Positions 1 to 12,760 are shown, numbered from the stretch's first letter. The stretch: 64,000 nucleotides of DNA from Pseudisothecium myosuroides (GCA_951799445.1 OX637296.1:1116001-1180000), one strand, 5' to 3'. Notes: generated by a model from the sequence alone, not told the origin. Numbers and translations are program-made.

Positions 1-754
1 AGAACTGGTTCACCGTGCATGATGCACGATGGGGAGACCCGAACCCTACACCTAAGGACGTGAGAGACGCGTTGATCCTTCCATCGGCGCCGCGTGCACC
101 ACTACGGTGTTGGCGGAATTCCCTAAAGCGCTATCGAGCTCGCTGCCCAATCCAGGGAGCCGGAATTCTACGGGGAAGAAATTGGAGTAGACGGGGGGGT
201 TACAGGGCGATTACTAACCTGAAACTTGAGCGCTGGCGCTCCAAATGTTGAAGGTGCGACGTTGAAGCAGCGCCCCCGTATCCAATCCGAAGAAGCTCAC
301 ACGACCAAACCGCCTCCGCGACGACGTTGACACTCGACTCCACCAGCGCTCCTCCTCCGAACAGCAGCTTCTCCACGGTCACAGGCGCCCGTCACGTAGT
401 CGTGCCCACCTCGCCCTCCTCCCTTCCACGCCCAATTGTCTCACAACACTGACACAAATCCTGAGGACACAAACGCATATGCGGAAGCTGCAATCACTCA
501 CTACGCGACTGAAGGGAGCAACGCACAACTGGAAATGGACGAAGACGAAGTCGGCAAGCCAAGGACTGACACTGAGTGAATTCAACGTCGGGACCAACTA
601 TTCATCCATCCATCCGCAAATGGATGAAGATCGTGATGTGACGCCCAAGTTGACGGCGGCGACTTGAATGCAGTACTTGCCGGCCCTGCCAGTTGCCGGC
701 ATTGCAAAAGATCTAGAATTTCGAACGGACGGTGGCGATTCACAGTGTCGCACA
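1..754. other. No gene recognised; GC-richer stretch at window edge
   Basis: This stretch is richer in G and C than the DNA to its right. It holds only short overlapping open frames on both strands, none with a recognisable domain or a convincing splice structure. It may be the edge of a gene or repeat that starts outside the window. Confidence 0.35.
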
Positions 755-851
755 GTTGCACAGTACTGGTAGTACCCACAGTACTGTCAGTCCTATGGCC
801 AAAAACAGCGTTTTTGAGCTAAAAACGTTAAGTGTTTCTTGCAACTACCCT
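755..851 (-). mobile_element. Terminal fragment of a GTAGTAC-rich TIR element
   Basis: The roughly 95 bases ending in AAGTGTTTCTTGCAACTACC match the right end of the element at 27956-28716. The shared parts include the block reading CAGTCCTATGGCCAAAAA and GTAGTAC-type short repeats. The other terminus would lie before the window or has been lost. It is non-coding. The orientation given is that of the matching end, and superfamily is not assigned. Confidence 0.6.
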
Positions 852-2781
852 GTACCAATAGGGTAGGGTTGGCAAAAAAATAATATTTAAAAAAATACAT
901 AAAAAATAAACAAGGCAAATTGTCAAAATGAACAAGAGTTAAAGAGAATTAAACATCTACCATCAAGAAAAAATTTGATGGCAAAGTAAAGGAATTTCTT
1001 CACTAATAGTTAATGAGAATGAAGGATGGAGGGGATATATTTATAGTAAAATCCATTGTCCGCCCGTGGTCAAACAAAAAAAATGGGATAATTTGAAGAT
1101 TGGAGCTTAACCTCTGGACATCTGAACATTGTTTCAGATATGTAGACATAGCTACAGATATGTGGACATTATTTCAAACATTTTACTTTCAGAACAATCC
1201 TTGCTTTACATATTCTATATGGTTTGTATTACTTGTTGTATCACTTTGCATTGCTAATAGTAGGTGGCGTAATCTACAAGTACTAGAACACACATACATG
1301 TCCAAAAGCAAATCCACACTGCAGTAAAGCATGAATAAACAACCATCCAATTCTTTGCCAAGTGACTAGATATATAGATTTGTACACATATAAGGTGAGC
1401 TATCTCTCACTCCACAAAGGGAGAATCTAAGAGTGCAAGTGTGAAAGAAGAAGTGAAGACTTTACCAAATGATAAACCATCATTTCCAAGCAATTGCAAA
1501 CTTCAACAACAATATATATATCTTGCAAAACACCTACAAAACTCTTCAATCTCTCTAATACTCTAACATCAGCACCTAGAGCATTTTTTTTCAACTAATA
1601 AGCATCCGAAATACTCCCAAGTGCTTCTACTGTATCTTGATATGATTAGTCTTGCACAAAAATAGAAGTATACAAGGAGAAACTTCAGATTATGGAAACT
1701 GGCAACACTGCCATCATTTACAAACAACCCTCAAGGCATACCATCTCCTAAGCTCCATAAAACCTTCACAAACAAGACTTGAAGAGAATGAAAGGGAAGG
1801 AGGGTCGGCTTTGGGTTTTAAGTAACCCTTCTCACTTCCAAATATCCCTGTTCACACCTCCAAACAATTCCAAAACTTTTACTTTAGCCCCCCAATGGCC
1901 AATACATGGTCATTTTAGCTATACTAAGTCTACCAACAGCCTTTCACATGATTTACAGAGCCCAATAGGTAACCGTCATCAACTAATATGACATACTTCC
2001 TACTACCCTAATTGTATAAAGAGCTTATGTTTTCATCCAAGGTGTACATCCATCATTTTTCCTTTTTTCAAAAAGCATGCCAGATGACTACTCTTCCTCT
2101 AAATTTTTTACATCCGGTCAATGTATGACCACAATCTACAATAACTTTTACAAGCTTATCTTCAGTCAAAATGCATTTGCTTGCTAATGTTTTTTAGTAC
2201 TACGTTTTTTAGATGTTCAAAAAAACATCACTATGTTTAAGTTCATGTCGAACAAAACATAAATGTCATTGCTAGCAAGGGGGATTGCTATGTAGCAGGA
2301 GGTGTTTAAATTGTAAATAGAGTAGTCATCAATTTGGGTAGATTATTATGTACCCTATGGCCGTGGGTCGTAAAGGCTTATTAAAGCAAAAAATTTTACG
2401 TATGGATAAGATCACAATACAAGTATAGGTCATTTTATCATCATTCTTGTAAAAGTGAAAATATTATGTCCCTCAACTGTCCGAGTAATAAAGTGCTGCT
2501 GCAAAATAGAATTTTAGGGTAGGGTGTATGTGTTCATGAATGCGGACTTAGTTGTAACTATATGGTATTTTAACTTCCAATTTTTTAAATATGTTTAAGT
2601 CTTTGCAACTTATAAAGATTATCTTCTGTGAAATTTGAATTATTAAGATTTTGGAAATATTGATCTTCATGTCCATGTGGGGAGTATGAGTGCATGAGGG
2701 AATATGCACGAATGTGATGATAGTGACCAAGGGCTAAAGGACCCAGGTAAAATAATGAGATTAGAATAAACAAAGCTAAGG
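852..2781. other. AT-rich non-coding DNA, nothing recognised
   Basis: Short random open frames only. I see no splice-linked exons, no inverted termini and no tandem repeats of note in these 1.9 kb. Confidence 0.4.
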
Positions 2782-3704
2782 TTAACCCCTAAAGGCCTGT
2801 TTGTCCCGTTGGAGGACAATTTGGGTCCGGGTAGGTTCCTGTGACCTCAATTTGTAGAGAATTTTTTTGGGATTTTTTGAGGTTGTACAATTCTGCGAGA
2901 GCTTTGTGGATATATAATTTTTATTTCAATTGGTGCCCAGGAGAAAAAATTATGCCAAAAATAGAGTTCGGCAGGCAGCATAAAAAAGTCACAAAAAGTC
3001 AAAATAAATTTTGTAAATATTTTTTCCCAAATCTATGTCTTTTTGTCTACATTTGAAGCTTTGATTCATTCTATTTGGACTAATAATGAAAAAGTTATGG
3101 ACAATCTTAGTTTTTCGGGCAATCTAAGCATCTTCTTGAAAAAATAACTTTTAGGATTCATTTTTGAATGCAAATTTTAAAATTTTCAGAAAAAAATTGT
3201 TAGACAAGGTTGAATTTGCTTTCTAGAACAATCTCACTATTGGAATTATGGTATTTCAATTTTGTCTTAGAGCTATTATCGATTTAGTTATTCCTTCAAT
3301 CTTGAACCTACTTCTACTTAATAATTTTTTAATGAGTAAAAATTTAGTGTTTTTTTCTTGAATTTTTTTCCCTAGATTCTCAACTGAAGTATTCAACATA
3401 TAAACTTAGAAAATCAAAATCAACAATACAAAAAATTTAAGTTAATTAGGTTCAAAGCCCAAAAATCTAGTCAAGCAAGGTGCGAAAAAACTTGTTTTCT
3501 TCACTTTGAATGCAAATATCTTGCAATTTGTTTGGTCAAATTTTCTGAAATTTCTTGCGTACATTCTCATACTACTCTAGTATAAGATCCTACGGTTATA
3601 TATGCAAAAAAAAACAATTTTTATAGTTTTTTGCTCTTTGCATTAGAAGTGGTAGTTTTGAGTGTGTTTTCATGGAGAAAAGGCCTCGGGGCTTAAGGGG
3701 TTAA
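2782..3704 (+). mobile_element. Non-autonomous TIR element with TTAA duplication (copy R1)
   Basis: The element is bounded by TTAA on both sides. It starts CCCCTAAAGGCC and ends in the inverse (GGCCTCGGGGCTTAAGGGG), so the outer ends are inverted repeats. The interior is AT-rich without a credible open frame. It aligns along its length with 39321-40216 (same strand), sharing the block 'caattggtgcc', 'gattcattc' and 'aaagttatgga' in order. The TTAA duplication and CCC-type termini fit piggyBac-like or Sola3-like elements. Superfamily is an inference because no transposase is present. Confidence 0.75.
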
Positions 3705-4282
3705 TACAAAGAATAGAATGAAAGAGTGGAAGGAAGAAGAAAACCATTGAAGATTATCATTAGATTCACTAATGTAATTATCCAAAATTCACAAACATAT
3801 AAGAAATCTCAAAATTCATATCCTCCAATCACTAGAACTGTTAGACGATGATGAGAGATAATGCATCTCAACAACAGCCTCGTCGTCAATGAATCTACAA
3901 ACTTGGGGATCAATTTGTCGCCGTAGTGATGCCGAACTTGGGGAGGACGAGGCCACTTGAAGATCTGCAACTTCAGCGTCCCATGGAACCATCACGTAGT
4001 CTTTCACCGGTGAGACAATCATTGCCCTCAGTCTGAAAAATCAAAAATACAATTAGTATGATTATGTAAGTACTGACAAGCAGAGTTCAAATGGCAAAAT
4101 GAAAGAAATCCAAAGTTAATTCACTTACTCAATCGGTTCTTCTTCTTCACAAAGCGGATTGGAGGGTCAATATCAATTGCAAGCGATACAGACGCAGATG
4201 TAGCCAAAATCGGCCGAGGAGGCAGAGTCAGATACGGCTTCAACTTCACATAAAAGACTTTGGTGTCTTCCTCAAGGGCAAC

Positions 4283-4486
4283 AATGTGGCGGCCAATTGC
4301 CTTGCATGCTTGCACAGAATTACCTAAATTCAACAAGAAATTGAGTAAGTTAAAAGCTCCATTTTGACAAAAGTGAAATTATCGAATGTGGCGGCCAATT
4401 GCCTTGCATGCTTGCAAAGTATTACTTGAATTCAGCATGAAATAGAGTAAGTTAAAAGCTCCATTTCAACAAAAGTGAAATTATCG
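4283..4486 (-). repeat. 102 bp tandem duplication spanning an intron/exon border
   Basis: Bases 4283-4384 are repeated almost exactly at 4385-4486. Each unit holds the start of the methyltransferase motif-I exon (GNSVQACKAIGRH) together with its 3' splice site and polypyrimidine side. The upstream copy has lost the exact TTTAG|GT acceptor (it reads TTCAAGTAAT), so the 4323 acceptor is probably used. Confidence 0.85.
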
Positions 4487-6424
4487 AAGATGGAAGACTA
4501 TATACCAATAGACGCAAATGCATCAAGAACAAGCGACCCCGGTTTAGTTAGAGCTGATATAAGCATCTGAAGGAAGGCAGTATCTTTCTCATGAGCGCCC
4601 CTCCATGGAACGCTTCCATTCATCGCTTGAGACTCGGCCGTTGTAAAAGTAAAGAGCACATCAGACTCTGCAACTCCAAGTCCAACTTTGGCGAGGTCAT
4701 CGTTAACTCCAAACGAGAAGAGAGCCGGCAAAATACTCTTATGCAAGAACAACCAAATTTTGAACCTCCTAATCTGGAAAGAGACAAATTGAAACTGTTA
4801 GGGATCTGAGAAAACCAAAACATCAGTTACCAACGGTAAGGAATAAATTTTTGCATTTGAAGGATATCAACAAAGATGGATTGTGAGGTACCTTGAGTTT
4901 GGGATTCATCGGGCAAGAGCATGGGAGGTCATTTATACCCCACCATTCTCTAAACAATTGAAAGTCGTAGCCTTGGGCATACAAAAGGACATCTGTGCGA
5001 GCATTTCCTTGGTCTGGAAGAAACAACAGCAAGCTGCCAATTGCGGGCAAGAATTTCTCGGAGAACTCAAACATAGACTCCAATTGTGGCAAAGAGTACT
5101 CATTCCAAAAGGGAACGTCAGAGCTTTCTAATGAAATCCCTGGAATCACAAGTCTAGACTTCAAATCCGCGACGATAAGGTCAAACCCACTGTGAGGGCA
5201 ATGTGTTAAGAGGGCCGTCTCTCCAGTCTCTATTTTCACATGCACACATATTTACACGTGAAGGTGCACTAAGAAAATGAAAATTGAAGATAGAAAAATG
5301 AAATGAAAATTAAAGATAGAAAAATGGAATGAAGGGAGAATGAAAATTAACTCGAGAGCAAAATTGTTAAGTCCATCCAGACTTGGATGATGGTCAGGTA
5401 ACTCAGCCATCATCTTTATGAGGGAAGTGTTTGCGACGAAGATAGAAGACTGCGGTGGCGCCGGTGATGATGATGCAAATTTCCCTGAAAGCACCTTCCA
5501 CTTCAATTTTTGTGTTGCAAAGGACAGAGGACTAAATCCTTCATCTTCAACTACAGAAGGGGTTCTCTGAGCACGGAGTACACATCGATTTGCTATAGGA
5601 TGGGGGGCATCATTGAGGACCTCCAAGTCTTCATCCAACCCAGCTACGGCGAACAACGAAGTGGCTGCTGCTAATCTGGCATTAGCATCTGCCATAGCCG
5701 CCTCTGTGAGTCGCTTCATGTTGGCCTCAGCGACTACAATAGCTGCCTGAACTTTTGCCGCGGTCTCAACTTCCATCGCACCCTTCTTTTTGGCAACTTC
5801 CTCCTCTTGGGCCTTCCTCTTTGAACCACAAGTTTTCTTAGCAGAAGTCGTCATGGCCACAGGGAGGATGACAAAATCCGTGTCAACTAAATCAGGTTGG
5901 ATACTATTTTGGAGATCGATGTCAAATGATGGTGGCCTGGTCACCGGGCAATCAATGTACCAACTACATTTTTTCTAGTGCTCTCTCTTCCACTTTGCAT
6001 CAATGGCATTAATGATCATGCAATTCTCATCTTTCATGTCCAAATAGCTAGTAAAGAACGCGGGTACCTGTGAGCGCTTGTTTACCCACCCTTGGTAAAG
6101 AAGCAAGCACAACCAGACTCTCGGTAATTAACCGTTCTGACTCGATCTATGGGTGTCTAGCGCCAATCCATTGTGCCTTCCAAGCAATGGATCTTTTCTA
6201 TACTCCTAAGACTCGCTAATTCGGATAATGAAGAAAACAAAACCAAACCCTAATTGGAACTACTAGAACTGCTAAGTCTGAATCAAAGCCTAAAAGGCTT
6301 GGTGGTTTGGGAGAAGAGTTGATCTGAGTCTAAACTATTTTATCCTAAAGGAAAGAGTACCTCATGCCATTTCTAAAAGTATAAAGTTCGTTTGATTTGG
6401 ACTCTCCTAGAGAAAGTTATGGAC

Positions 6425-7047
6425 GGATGAAGTTTGACCGCTACTCGGTTCTTCAAACTTCATCCATGCTTTCCTATGGACTCCGGATTTTGATTTGACT
6501 TGGGATTTGGGCTATGAGCCTGACCCCCTAAGGTTAACCTAATTGCCAAGTCTTGACGCAAATGGATGAAATCTTCTAGGGTTCATCCATTACTTGTTCC
6601 GGACTTCATCCTTTCTTAACTGCTTGGGGTTTAGGTATTTCCTTAAGCTGGATTTAGTGTTGGGTTACCCTAAACTTGTTCTAAGATGTTCTAAATCTAT
6701 ACTTAACCTAAACTTAATCATAAAAGTCCATAATCCGCCTTCTAATCTTACTTAAGGATCTTAAGTGTGGTTACTAATATACTAATCTTAGAAACTTAAG
6801 ACTTGTTTCAAGGAGATCCTGATTTTAGCTTTCTAATTTGATTAATCACATTAGATTTGGGGTTTCCAATCAAAAGTTATCCATGGATGAAGTTTGACCG
6901 CTCATCGGTCCTTCAAACTTCATCCGCTAATTAGGACTAGCTTAATTTCAAAACTAAATGCTAATTTGACTCTCGGTTCTTACTTTAATCCCTTTCTTTA
7001 TGTTAGCTTTCTTGTTCCTCTGGGATGAAATTTGTTAGGTTTCATCC
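6425..7047. repeat. Series of four short GGATGAA...TTCATCC hairpins
   Basis: Hairpins lie at 6425-6465, 6564-6598, 6884-6925 and 7023-7047. The first and third share the stem GGATGAAGTTTGACCG with loops CTACTCGG and CTCATCGG. The other two are shorter relatives with stem GGATGAAAT or GGATGAAAT-like arms. They share one orientation-free palindromic unit. Confidence 0.7.
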
Positions 7048-7794
7048 AACATGACTCCCCAACTTCATCCGCTCATAACTCCTTCGTTCTAGCTCAGATT
7101 TGGATGATTGATGACTTTTTGGAACCCCACAAACCTCTACTACAGGGTTCTAAGCTTAATTGGATCCTGACTTTGCTTCTTGTCTACTCTAGCTCTCGGC
7201 CTCCTTCTAATTATCTTGATTAAACAAAGTTGAAATACGGAAGAGTGGGGTTTTTAGGGGCCCACCTCGTCTTGGAGGTCTTGGATCAAACGGTTGAGGT
7301 TCCCACCCTCGGCCATGTCCCTTCCTCTTGGATTCTTGGCTCCTTGAGTGATTCTTGAGTTGGAGAAGATTTGAGAACGAAGCGGTAGATGCAGTGGGAT
7401 TTCTTTCTTCTCCTTCTTTCCACCCACCAACTTTGTCTTCCAAAGTTCTTACACGTTGACTTTGGTCTTACACTTCTTACGCATTGGCCTTCCCAAGTGC
7501 TTACGCTTTGACCTTTTTCTTACGCCCCAAAGGCACGCTTTTTGTTACTCTTACGCTTACTCTCCCAATGGTCCAAATTTGTTAGTTGAGATTTCCCCTA
7601 ATCCATCCACTAGCATGCTTCTCTCCTATTTCATCTTCCTCCTTGTTCGTAATGCTCAAGGTTTTTGGCTATGGTGTGTGGAGAGCTTGGGTGAGTTGTG
7701 CGTGGAGTGATTGTGTGAGTTTGCAGGTTACTTGGTGCTTTAATACGAGTTTCTCCCCCAACCCTCCAATATCTTAGCTTACACGTCCACTTGC

Positions 7795-7915
7795 TCAACC
7801 CCTACCTCTACTATTTCGCTTCCCCGCTTCTACTATGTTAATTCCTCCTTCTACTATGCTAATTTCTACTTCTACTAGTCTAATTTCTCCTTCTACTATG
7901 CTAATTTCTACTTCT
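7795..7915 (+). repeat. Minisatellite, about 18 bp CTTCTACTATGCTAATT unit
   Basis: Units alternate between CTTCTACTATGCTAATTTC and CTTCTACTAGTCTAATTTC, repeated about six times with small changes. This is a tandem array inside the large intron with no coding meaning that I can see. Confidence 0.7.
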
Positions 7916-8020
7916 TTATCACTTGGCTTTTTTTCCTTTCCTTCCCTAGGACCTAAATTACCAAGAAAACGGACAAAAAAGAGAAAGAACGAGAAAAAGA
8001 CCAAAATTTTTGGCCATGGC

Positions 8021-8165
8021 CTGGCTGCTGCGGGCCTTGGCGCTGCGGTGGCTGGCTGCTGCGGTGGCTAACTGCTGCGGTACCCGGCCGCTGCGTTGGC
8101 TAGCTGCTGCGGTGGTCCGGCGCTGTGGTGGTCTGGCGCTGCGGTGGCTTGGCCAGCTGGGGCCT
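8021..8165 (+). repeat. GC-rich GCTGCGGTGGCT repeats
   Basis: This is an irregular tandem array of GCTGCGGTGG and related units. It is much richer in G and C than its surroundings. Any open frame through it is a by-product of the repeat. Confidence 0.7.
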
Positions 8166-8345
8166 TGGCTGGCTGGGATTTTAGGGAGGGCCCAGGCGTG
8201 CTAGCCGGGCTCCCCACAAGGCAAAGTTAAACTAGAAAAAAGTAACTCGATCTAAGCCCGTAGGGGGATTTTGGAGGCTAAACCTTGAATTAGTTCCAAG
8301 AGGTTTTGGAAACTAAACCTTGTACGTAACTTCCGGAGAAGGTCA

Positions 8346-8485
8346 AAGCTTCGCCGTCGAGTTGGTTTTAACACCAACCCTAAGACTTTGAGAGCACGAG
8401 GTAGTTCGAAGCTTCGCCGTCTAATCGGGTTTTAACACTTTCTCTAAGACTTAAGTGCTGGTGGGATTAAAGCTTCGCCGTCTAA
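8346..8485 (+). repeat. Three-copy direct repeat around AAGCTTCGCCGTC
   Basis: The block AAGCTTCGCCGTC occurs at about 8346, 8409 and 8470, a spacing near 61-63 bases. The first two copies are followed by a related GTTTTAACAC segment and a CTAAGACTT segment. Confidence 0.75.
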
Positions 8486-11400
8486 GGGAAAAGCCACACG
8501 TCAACAACCAACTTCAAAGAAGGACTCAGACCGTTAGAACAGAACGACCCCAGGGGGGCCCACAACTCCACCGTACGGGGGGAGGACCACACACCAAGGA
8601 TCCTTAGAGAGAGCAAAAGAGGTCCCCCACTAAGGGAGAAGCACTCGAAGGTTAATACGGACCCGCGGGTTAACGAAAACACAATCCTTAAACACTAAAA
8701 GACCCCCCGGTGGGCGGCAAAGCCAAGGCGCTTAGGGGGGAGCTTTAGGATTAGAACAACTCAAAGAACTCCCAAGCAAGTTAGTGCTTTCAAGCAAAGA
8801 GCTTCAACTGACAAGTTAATGACTAAAGTAACTCAAAAATAAGCCAAATAATACTCAAGACTACTCAAAACTCATAGACACAAAGGAAGAAGGACCCCCA
8901 AGACCTTCAAAAGCTGAAAATAGAACAACAACGGAGCACCACGTGCTCAAAACGCCGTGGAAGTGCCTTTGGCTAAAATCGCCAAAAAATCCAACATAAG
9001 TTGGACCCACGGACCCAAAACATGAATGGAGGTGGTTTTGAAGAGAAATGAGGGTCCTTTTATAGGTTTCCCAAGGCCCTCACCTCCCCTCTTTTAACCG
9101 TGGTAACCCCATCAACTTGGATTTTCATCCTTATCTTTTAGGATTTTCACGTAGTTTGGGTTTTACGCTGGTCCAGCACTCTAACTATTGGAGATTAACT
9201 CCAAATCGAAAATCGATTGCGCCATTGGCTTCAGAAGGCCATTTTTAGTCCAAAGATCCTTCTACCCCCTATTCCAACGCCAAAATCTCACCGTAACCTA
9301 TCGCCAACTGGAGTCAGTAAAAGAGGTAAAAATCTATTTTTTGGAGGTTACCTTTTCTGACAAAAGTGACTAGCCAGGGTGGTTTGGGAGGTCTTAGGGA
9401 GTAAGAAAAGACCCTTCGTTGACTTCGTTCCGACTTCGTGTGCTCCCGGGATGCCGGCCAACTCCACGTAAATCCCGCCATGTGGATAATTCGAAGGAAT
9501 ATCGGTGATTCGGCCGTCTCCTGCTATTGAAACACCATGAAACTCGTCGGGGCGCGTTATTAGCATAAATGAAACTAACCTAATTTTTAGTGAGATTTTA
9601 CCGCCACCTGGGTAATTATCGTGAATTTCCCATCGTGATTTTCGACGGTTGACCGTCCGGAAGGAATATTTCTTCAATCTAGAAAATTCCGAAACTTCTT
9701 GGGGAACCTCTCATGGGGTTTCCCAAGAGATTTGCAAGCTCACATCTTGATCTTGCATGTCTTGATATGGAGGGCAAAAAGATATCTCCGTTGGTTTACC
9801 GGCAGTCAGGGAATCTTCTGCATACGGGGGAATCTTGACGAATGGATTTCGCTTTTGACTTCCTGGTATGGTTTAGACCCAAGATCACAATCCGGTGACC
9901 GTAGATTCCTCCACTGGCCTGTCTTGCGAAAGTGACACCTGCAAGCTAACAATTGGGGTTTCTACTATTCGTCGATGGGATGGGGAAACTGAAACCTTTC
10001 TCGGGGAATCTACCTAAGAATCTCCCTAGACTTCCCTCAGACCAATTTAGCCAAGCTTGGTCACATGCATAGTGATTTTAGGCTATTTTGGGTAAGAACC
10101 CTCAACCCTTCTAGTTCTCACTACTTCTATGGCTCTAACCTATTTACAAGTGGATTTTAGGGCTATTCTAAGGAGAAAAGGCTATTTAGGACCAAAGGGC
10201 ATATTGGTATGTAACATGCCCATTCTGATTTTACACTCTTTTTAGGGCTTTTTGTATATAATTATGACTTAAATTGTACAATCTAAGAAAAAAGAAGACT
10301 ATGAGTCCCAAGTGACGAATTGGGAGCTCACAGTACCTTAGATAGTGCCTTCCTTGGGTACAATATGTACATAAAATACCTGTACAATACACGTGAAACA
10401 GACTTTGACAGTCCCACTTGGAGCTCATGTGGGTGATTTTTGTGAACCTTTTTGTCCGTGAATTCGTCCTCAAACACCAAATCCCACAGCTGAATTTGCA
10501 TTTCCTCCACGTAGTCCAAAATTGATTTGATGGGAATTTCACCAGGCGGATTATAGTCAATTGTGACATCGATATCGGATAATGTTGCATCAAAAAGCAA
10601 CTGCACTTCACTCGCAATCTGTAAGAAAACGAGAAAATAAGAAAATTGATACAATGAGAATTACTTTGAAATCATGAACGTGCTGGCTGAACAAAATCCA
10701 CCTGACCCCACTAGGTGGCTTTATGCAGCCACTCTGGAAACACATGGTCAGCAAACTTGGACTTTGGGAACTTCAGAGCCTCCCGTAGAGATGCCAACTT
10801 GTTCCAACGCTCAAGCCACTTCACCTTCATAGAATTATCCATGGAGGATGTTGCAAGATACCAAAGCTTCTCCTGAGACATCTCAGGATTATTTTCCCGG
10901 CATTCGTAATGGATTTTAACTTCTTCAAGAAACTAGGGGGGTAATTTGGGATCTGCAATTGGGAGTTGTTTCTTCAGTTCAGATTGAGTCTCCTTCTTTA
11001 CCTTATCCACCGCCTTTCCAATTGCCTTGTGCAACTTCCCCGTAGTCCACTCAATTGACTTCTCTGGGTATCTCTCTTTGAACCGCCTCGTTGCATGTAC
11101 AACGGCTTCACCTAACTCTTGCTGGAAACAAAATTAACAATTGGAAAAAGTAAGCGTTTGGCACAAAATAACAACGTAGAAGTTCAAACAGCAGCACCCA
11201 AAGAGAAGTCTTTATTAAGAGAGGCTATGGTTTGTGCACCCTAGAAAGCGAAGCCGATATTGGCCTCAGTTTTTGTTATATACAACATCACGTTGATCAA
11301 CAAAAATTGAGCAGTTGCCTTCACTTCACTTTCAATTCAAGAATTCTAAGAAATTTTACCTGATAGAGGACACCAATCAGTCCATCAATAGTAAGTGTGT

Positions 11401-12281
11401 ACCATGTGTATGGCTTTGACTTGAGCTTCTTCTCAGCATCAAGAATTTCTTCCTTGGATATCAATTTTTCAAAGTAATGCAATGGTTGCGCAGCAATGCT
11501 TTGGAGGCGGTAGAGCTTGTGCACAAGGTTCATCTTCACATGGCAATTCTGATTCCGCCTGTGTGACACACATACAATAATAATGAGACCAAGTTGAATG
11601 AAGCAATCATCAATTAAAGACTCTACCATTAAAATTGTAAGACATAGAGACAAATAACATTTGAAGCATACCAATTAACTCGATGAAGTGCAGTCAAAAG
11701 TGGTCCAACTTGGCCCTCAACTTCTAAGACAATTGACTCAACAGTGTAGTGTTGGATTGGATTGTTTCCGTGATCTCTGTTGATGATTGGCATCCATGCT
11801 GCAAGGCGGTGATTTCCGTCCCACACATGGAACATTTTTCCAGAGAACTATTGCCAACAGTCCTCCTTCCTCAACTCCTCCTCAAAGAAATTGTTTGCCT
11901 TTTGCCACAATGGACTCCACTGCCTTCTATCTTCAGTTGTCACATCATGGATGCGGCCTTCATCATCCTGCAAGGCAACGTAAAATACTCCATGGCCATC
12001 CATGTAGCCCGTGTTAATAAAATGTGATCCCAAAGCCATGACGTCGTTCCAGAGATGGGGTCGCACCGCAACCAAAGGCTTCATCCTGCAGAGTGGAATG
12101 GATAATTTGGACTTGGCTTAAAACGAAGCCGGTCGAGCACCACATTTGTATTCACGGACTCTTTCGCAATTTGGGCATCCATCTCCTTTCCCAATTCTTC
12201 CGCAAACATCTCTGTTGTACTATCATAATCCAAATCCATGGGCCGACCAACATTGCTGTGATGCTCTCCTTCAATACCTTT

Positions 12282-12355
12282 GTCAAGTTCACCAACAACA
12301 AAACAACTCCGGTCAATGTCAAGTTCACCAACATCAAAACAACTCCGGTCAATGC
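12282..12355 (-). repeat. 36 bp in-frame tandem duplication in the methyltransferase gene
   Basis: A 36 base unit starting GTCAAGTTCACCAAC is repeated at 12318. On the minus strand in the acidic reading frame it encodes a 12-residue repeat of the type VGELDIDRSCF. The length keeps the frame, so it may be a real protein repeat. Confidence 0.65.
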
Positions 12356-12540
12356 CAGCAAATGGAGGACAACATCAAAAACGGCACCAAAATGGGAAAT
12401 TTAGAAACTTGATGCGGCAATTTTCGGCTGTGAAGACTCTTGCTCCTCCGTTTCTGCATCACTCTGACGAACAGTATCTTCCATTGCATCACCTAAACCA
12501 GATGCTCAGAGTTAGGGCAAAAATAATTTGTTGTAAAATG

Positions 12541-12760
12541 CCGGCAGTTGCTGGAGAGAGCGCCCCCCAAAAGTTGAAGCCGACATCGGCCATGGTTTTG
12601 GAGGGCTGCTGGCTGAACGACAAGGGGACCCAAAAAAACGACGCCGATGTTGGCTTTGCTTTCAAAGGGCCGCTGGCTGTTCAGACCGCAGCCCCACAAA
12701 GGCGTCGCCAACATCGGCTTCAACTTTTGAGGGGTGCTCTCTCCAGCAACTGCCGACTCC
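12541..12760. repeat. Imperfect palindrome with repeated GCCGAYATYGGC motifs
   Basis: The left arm (GCAGTTGCTGGAGAGAGCG...AAAAGTTGAAGCC) pairs with the right arm ending GGTGCTCTCTCCAGCAACTGCC. Between and within the arms are GCCGACATCGGC, GCCGATGTTGGC and GCCAACATCGGC; ACCGACGTCGGC follows just beyond. It sits in the intron between the 13748-13367 and 12492-12409 exons and may be a small foldback insertion. Confidence 0.6.

Larger units (their letters stand above)
6068..10390 (-). other. Large 4.3 kb intron filled with repeat-type DNA
   Basis: The stretch runs between the donor CGT|GTATTG (exon ending 10391) and the acceptor CACAG|GTACCC (exon starting 6067). Both join in phase 0, so it behaves as an intron of the methyltransferase gene. 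The other introns of this gene whose borders I resolved are about 70 to 875 bases, so an insertion is likely. Inside are short ATGAAGTTT hairpins, three minisatellites and GC-richer parts without a convincing reading frame. I did not find matching long terminal repeats or inverted ends. Confidence 0.5.

Noticed and set aside
6068..10390. LTR retrotransposon as the source of the large intron
   Set aside because: I saw no long direct terminal repeats, primer-binding site or reverse-transcriptase motifs in this stretch.
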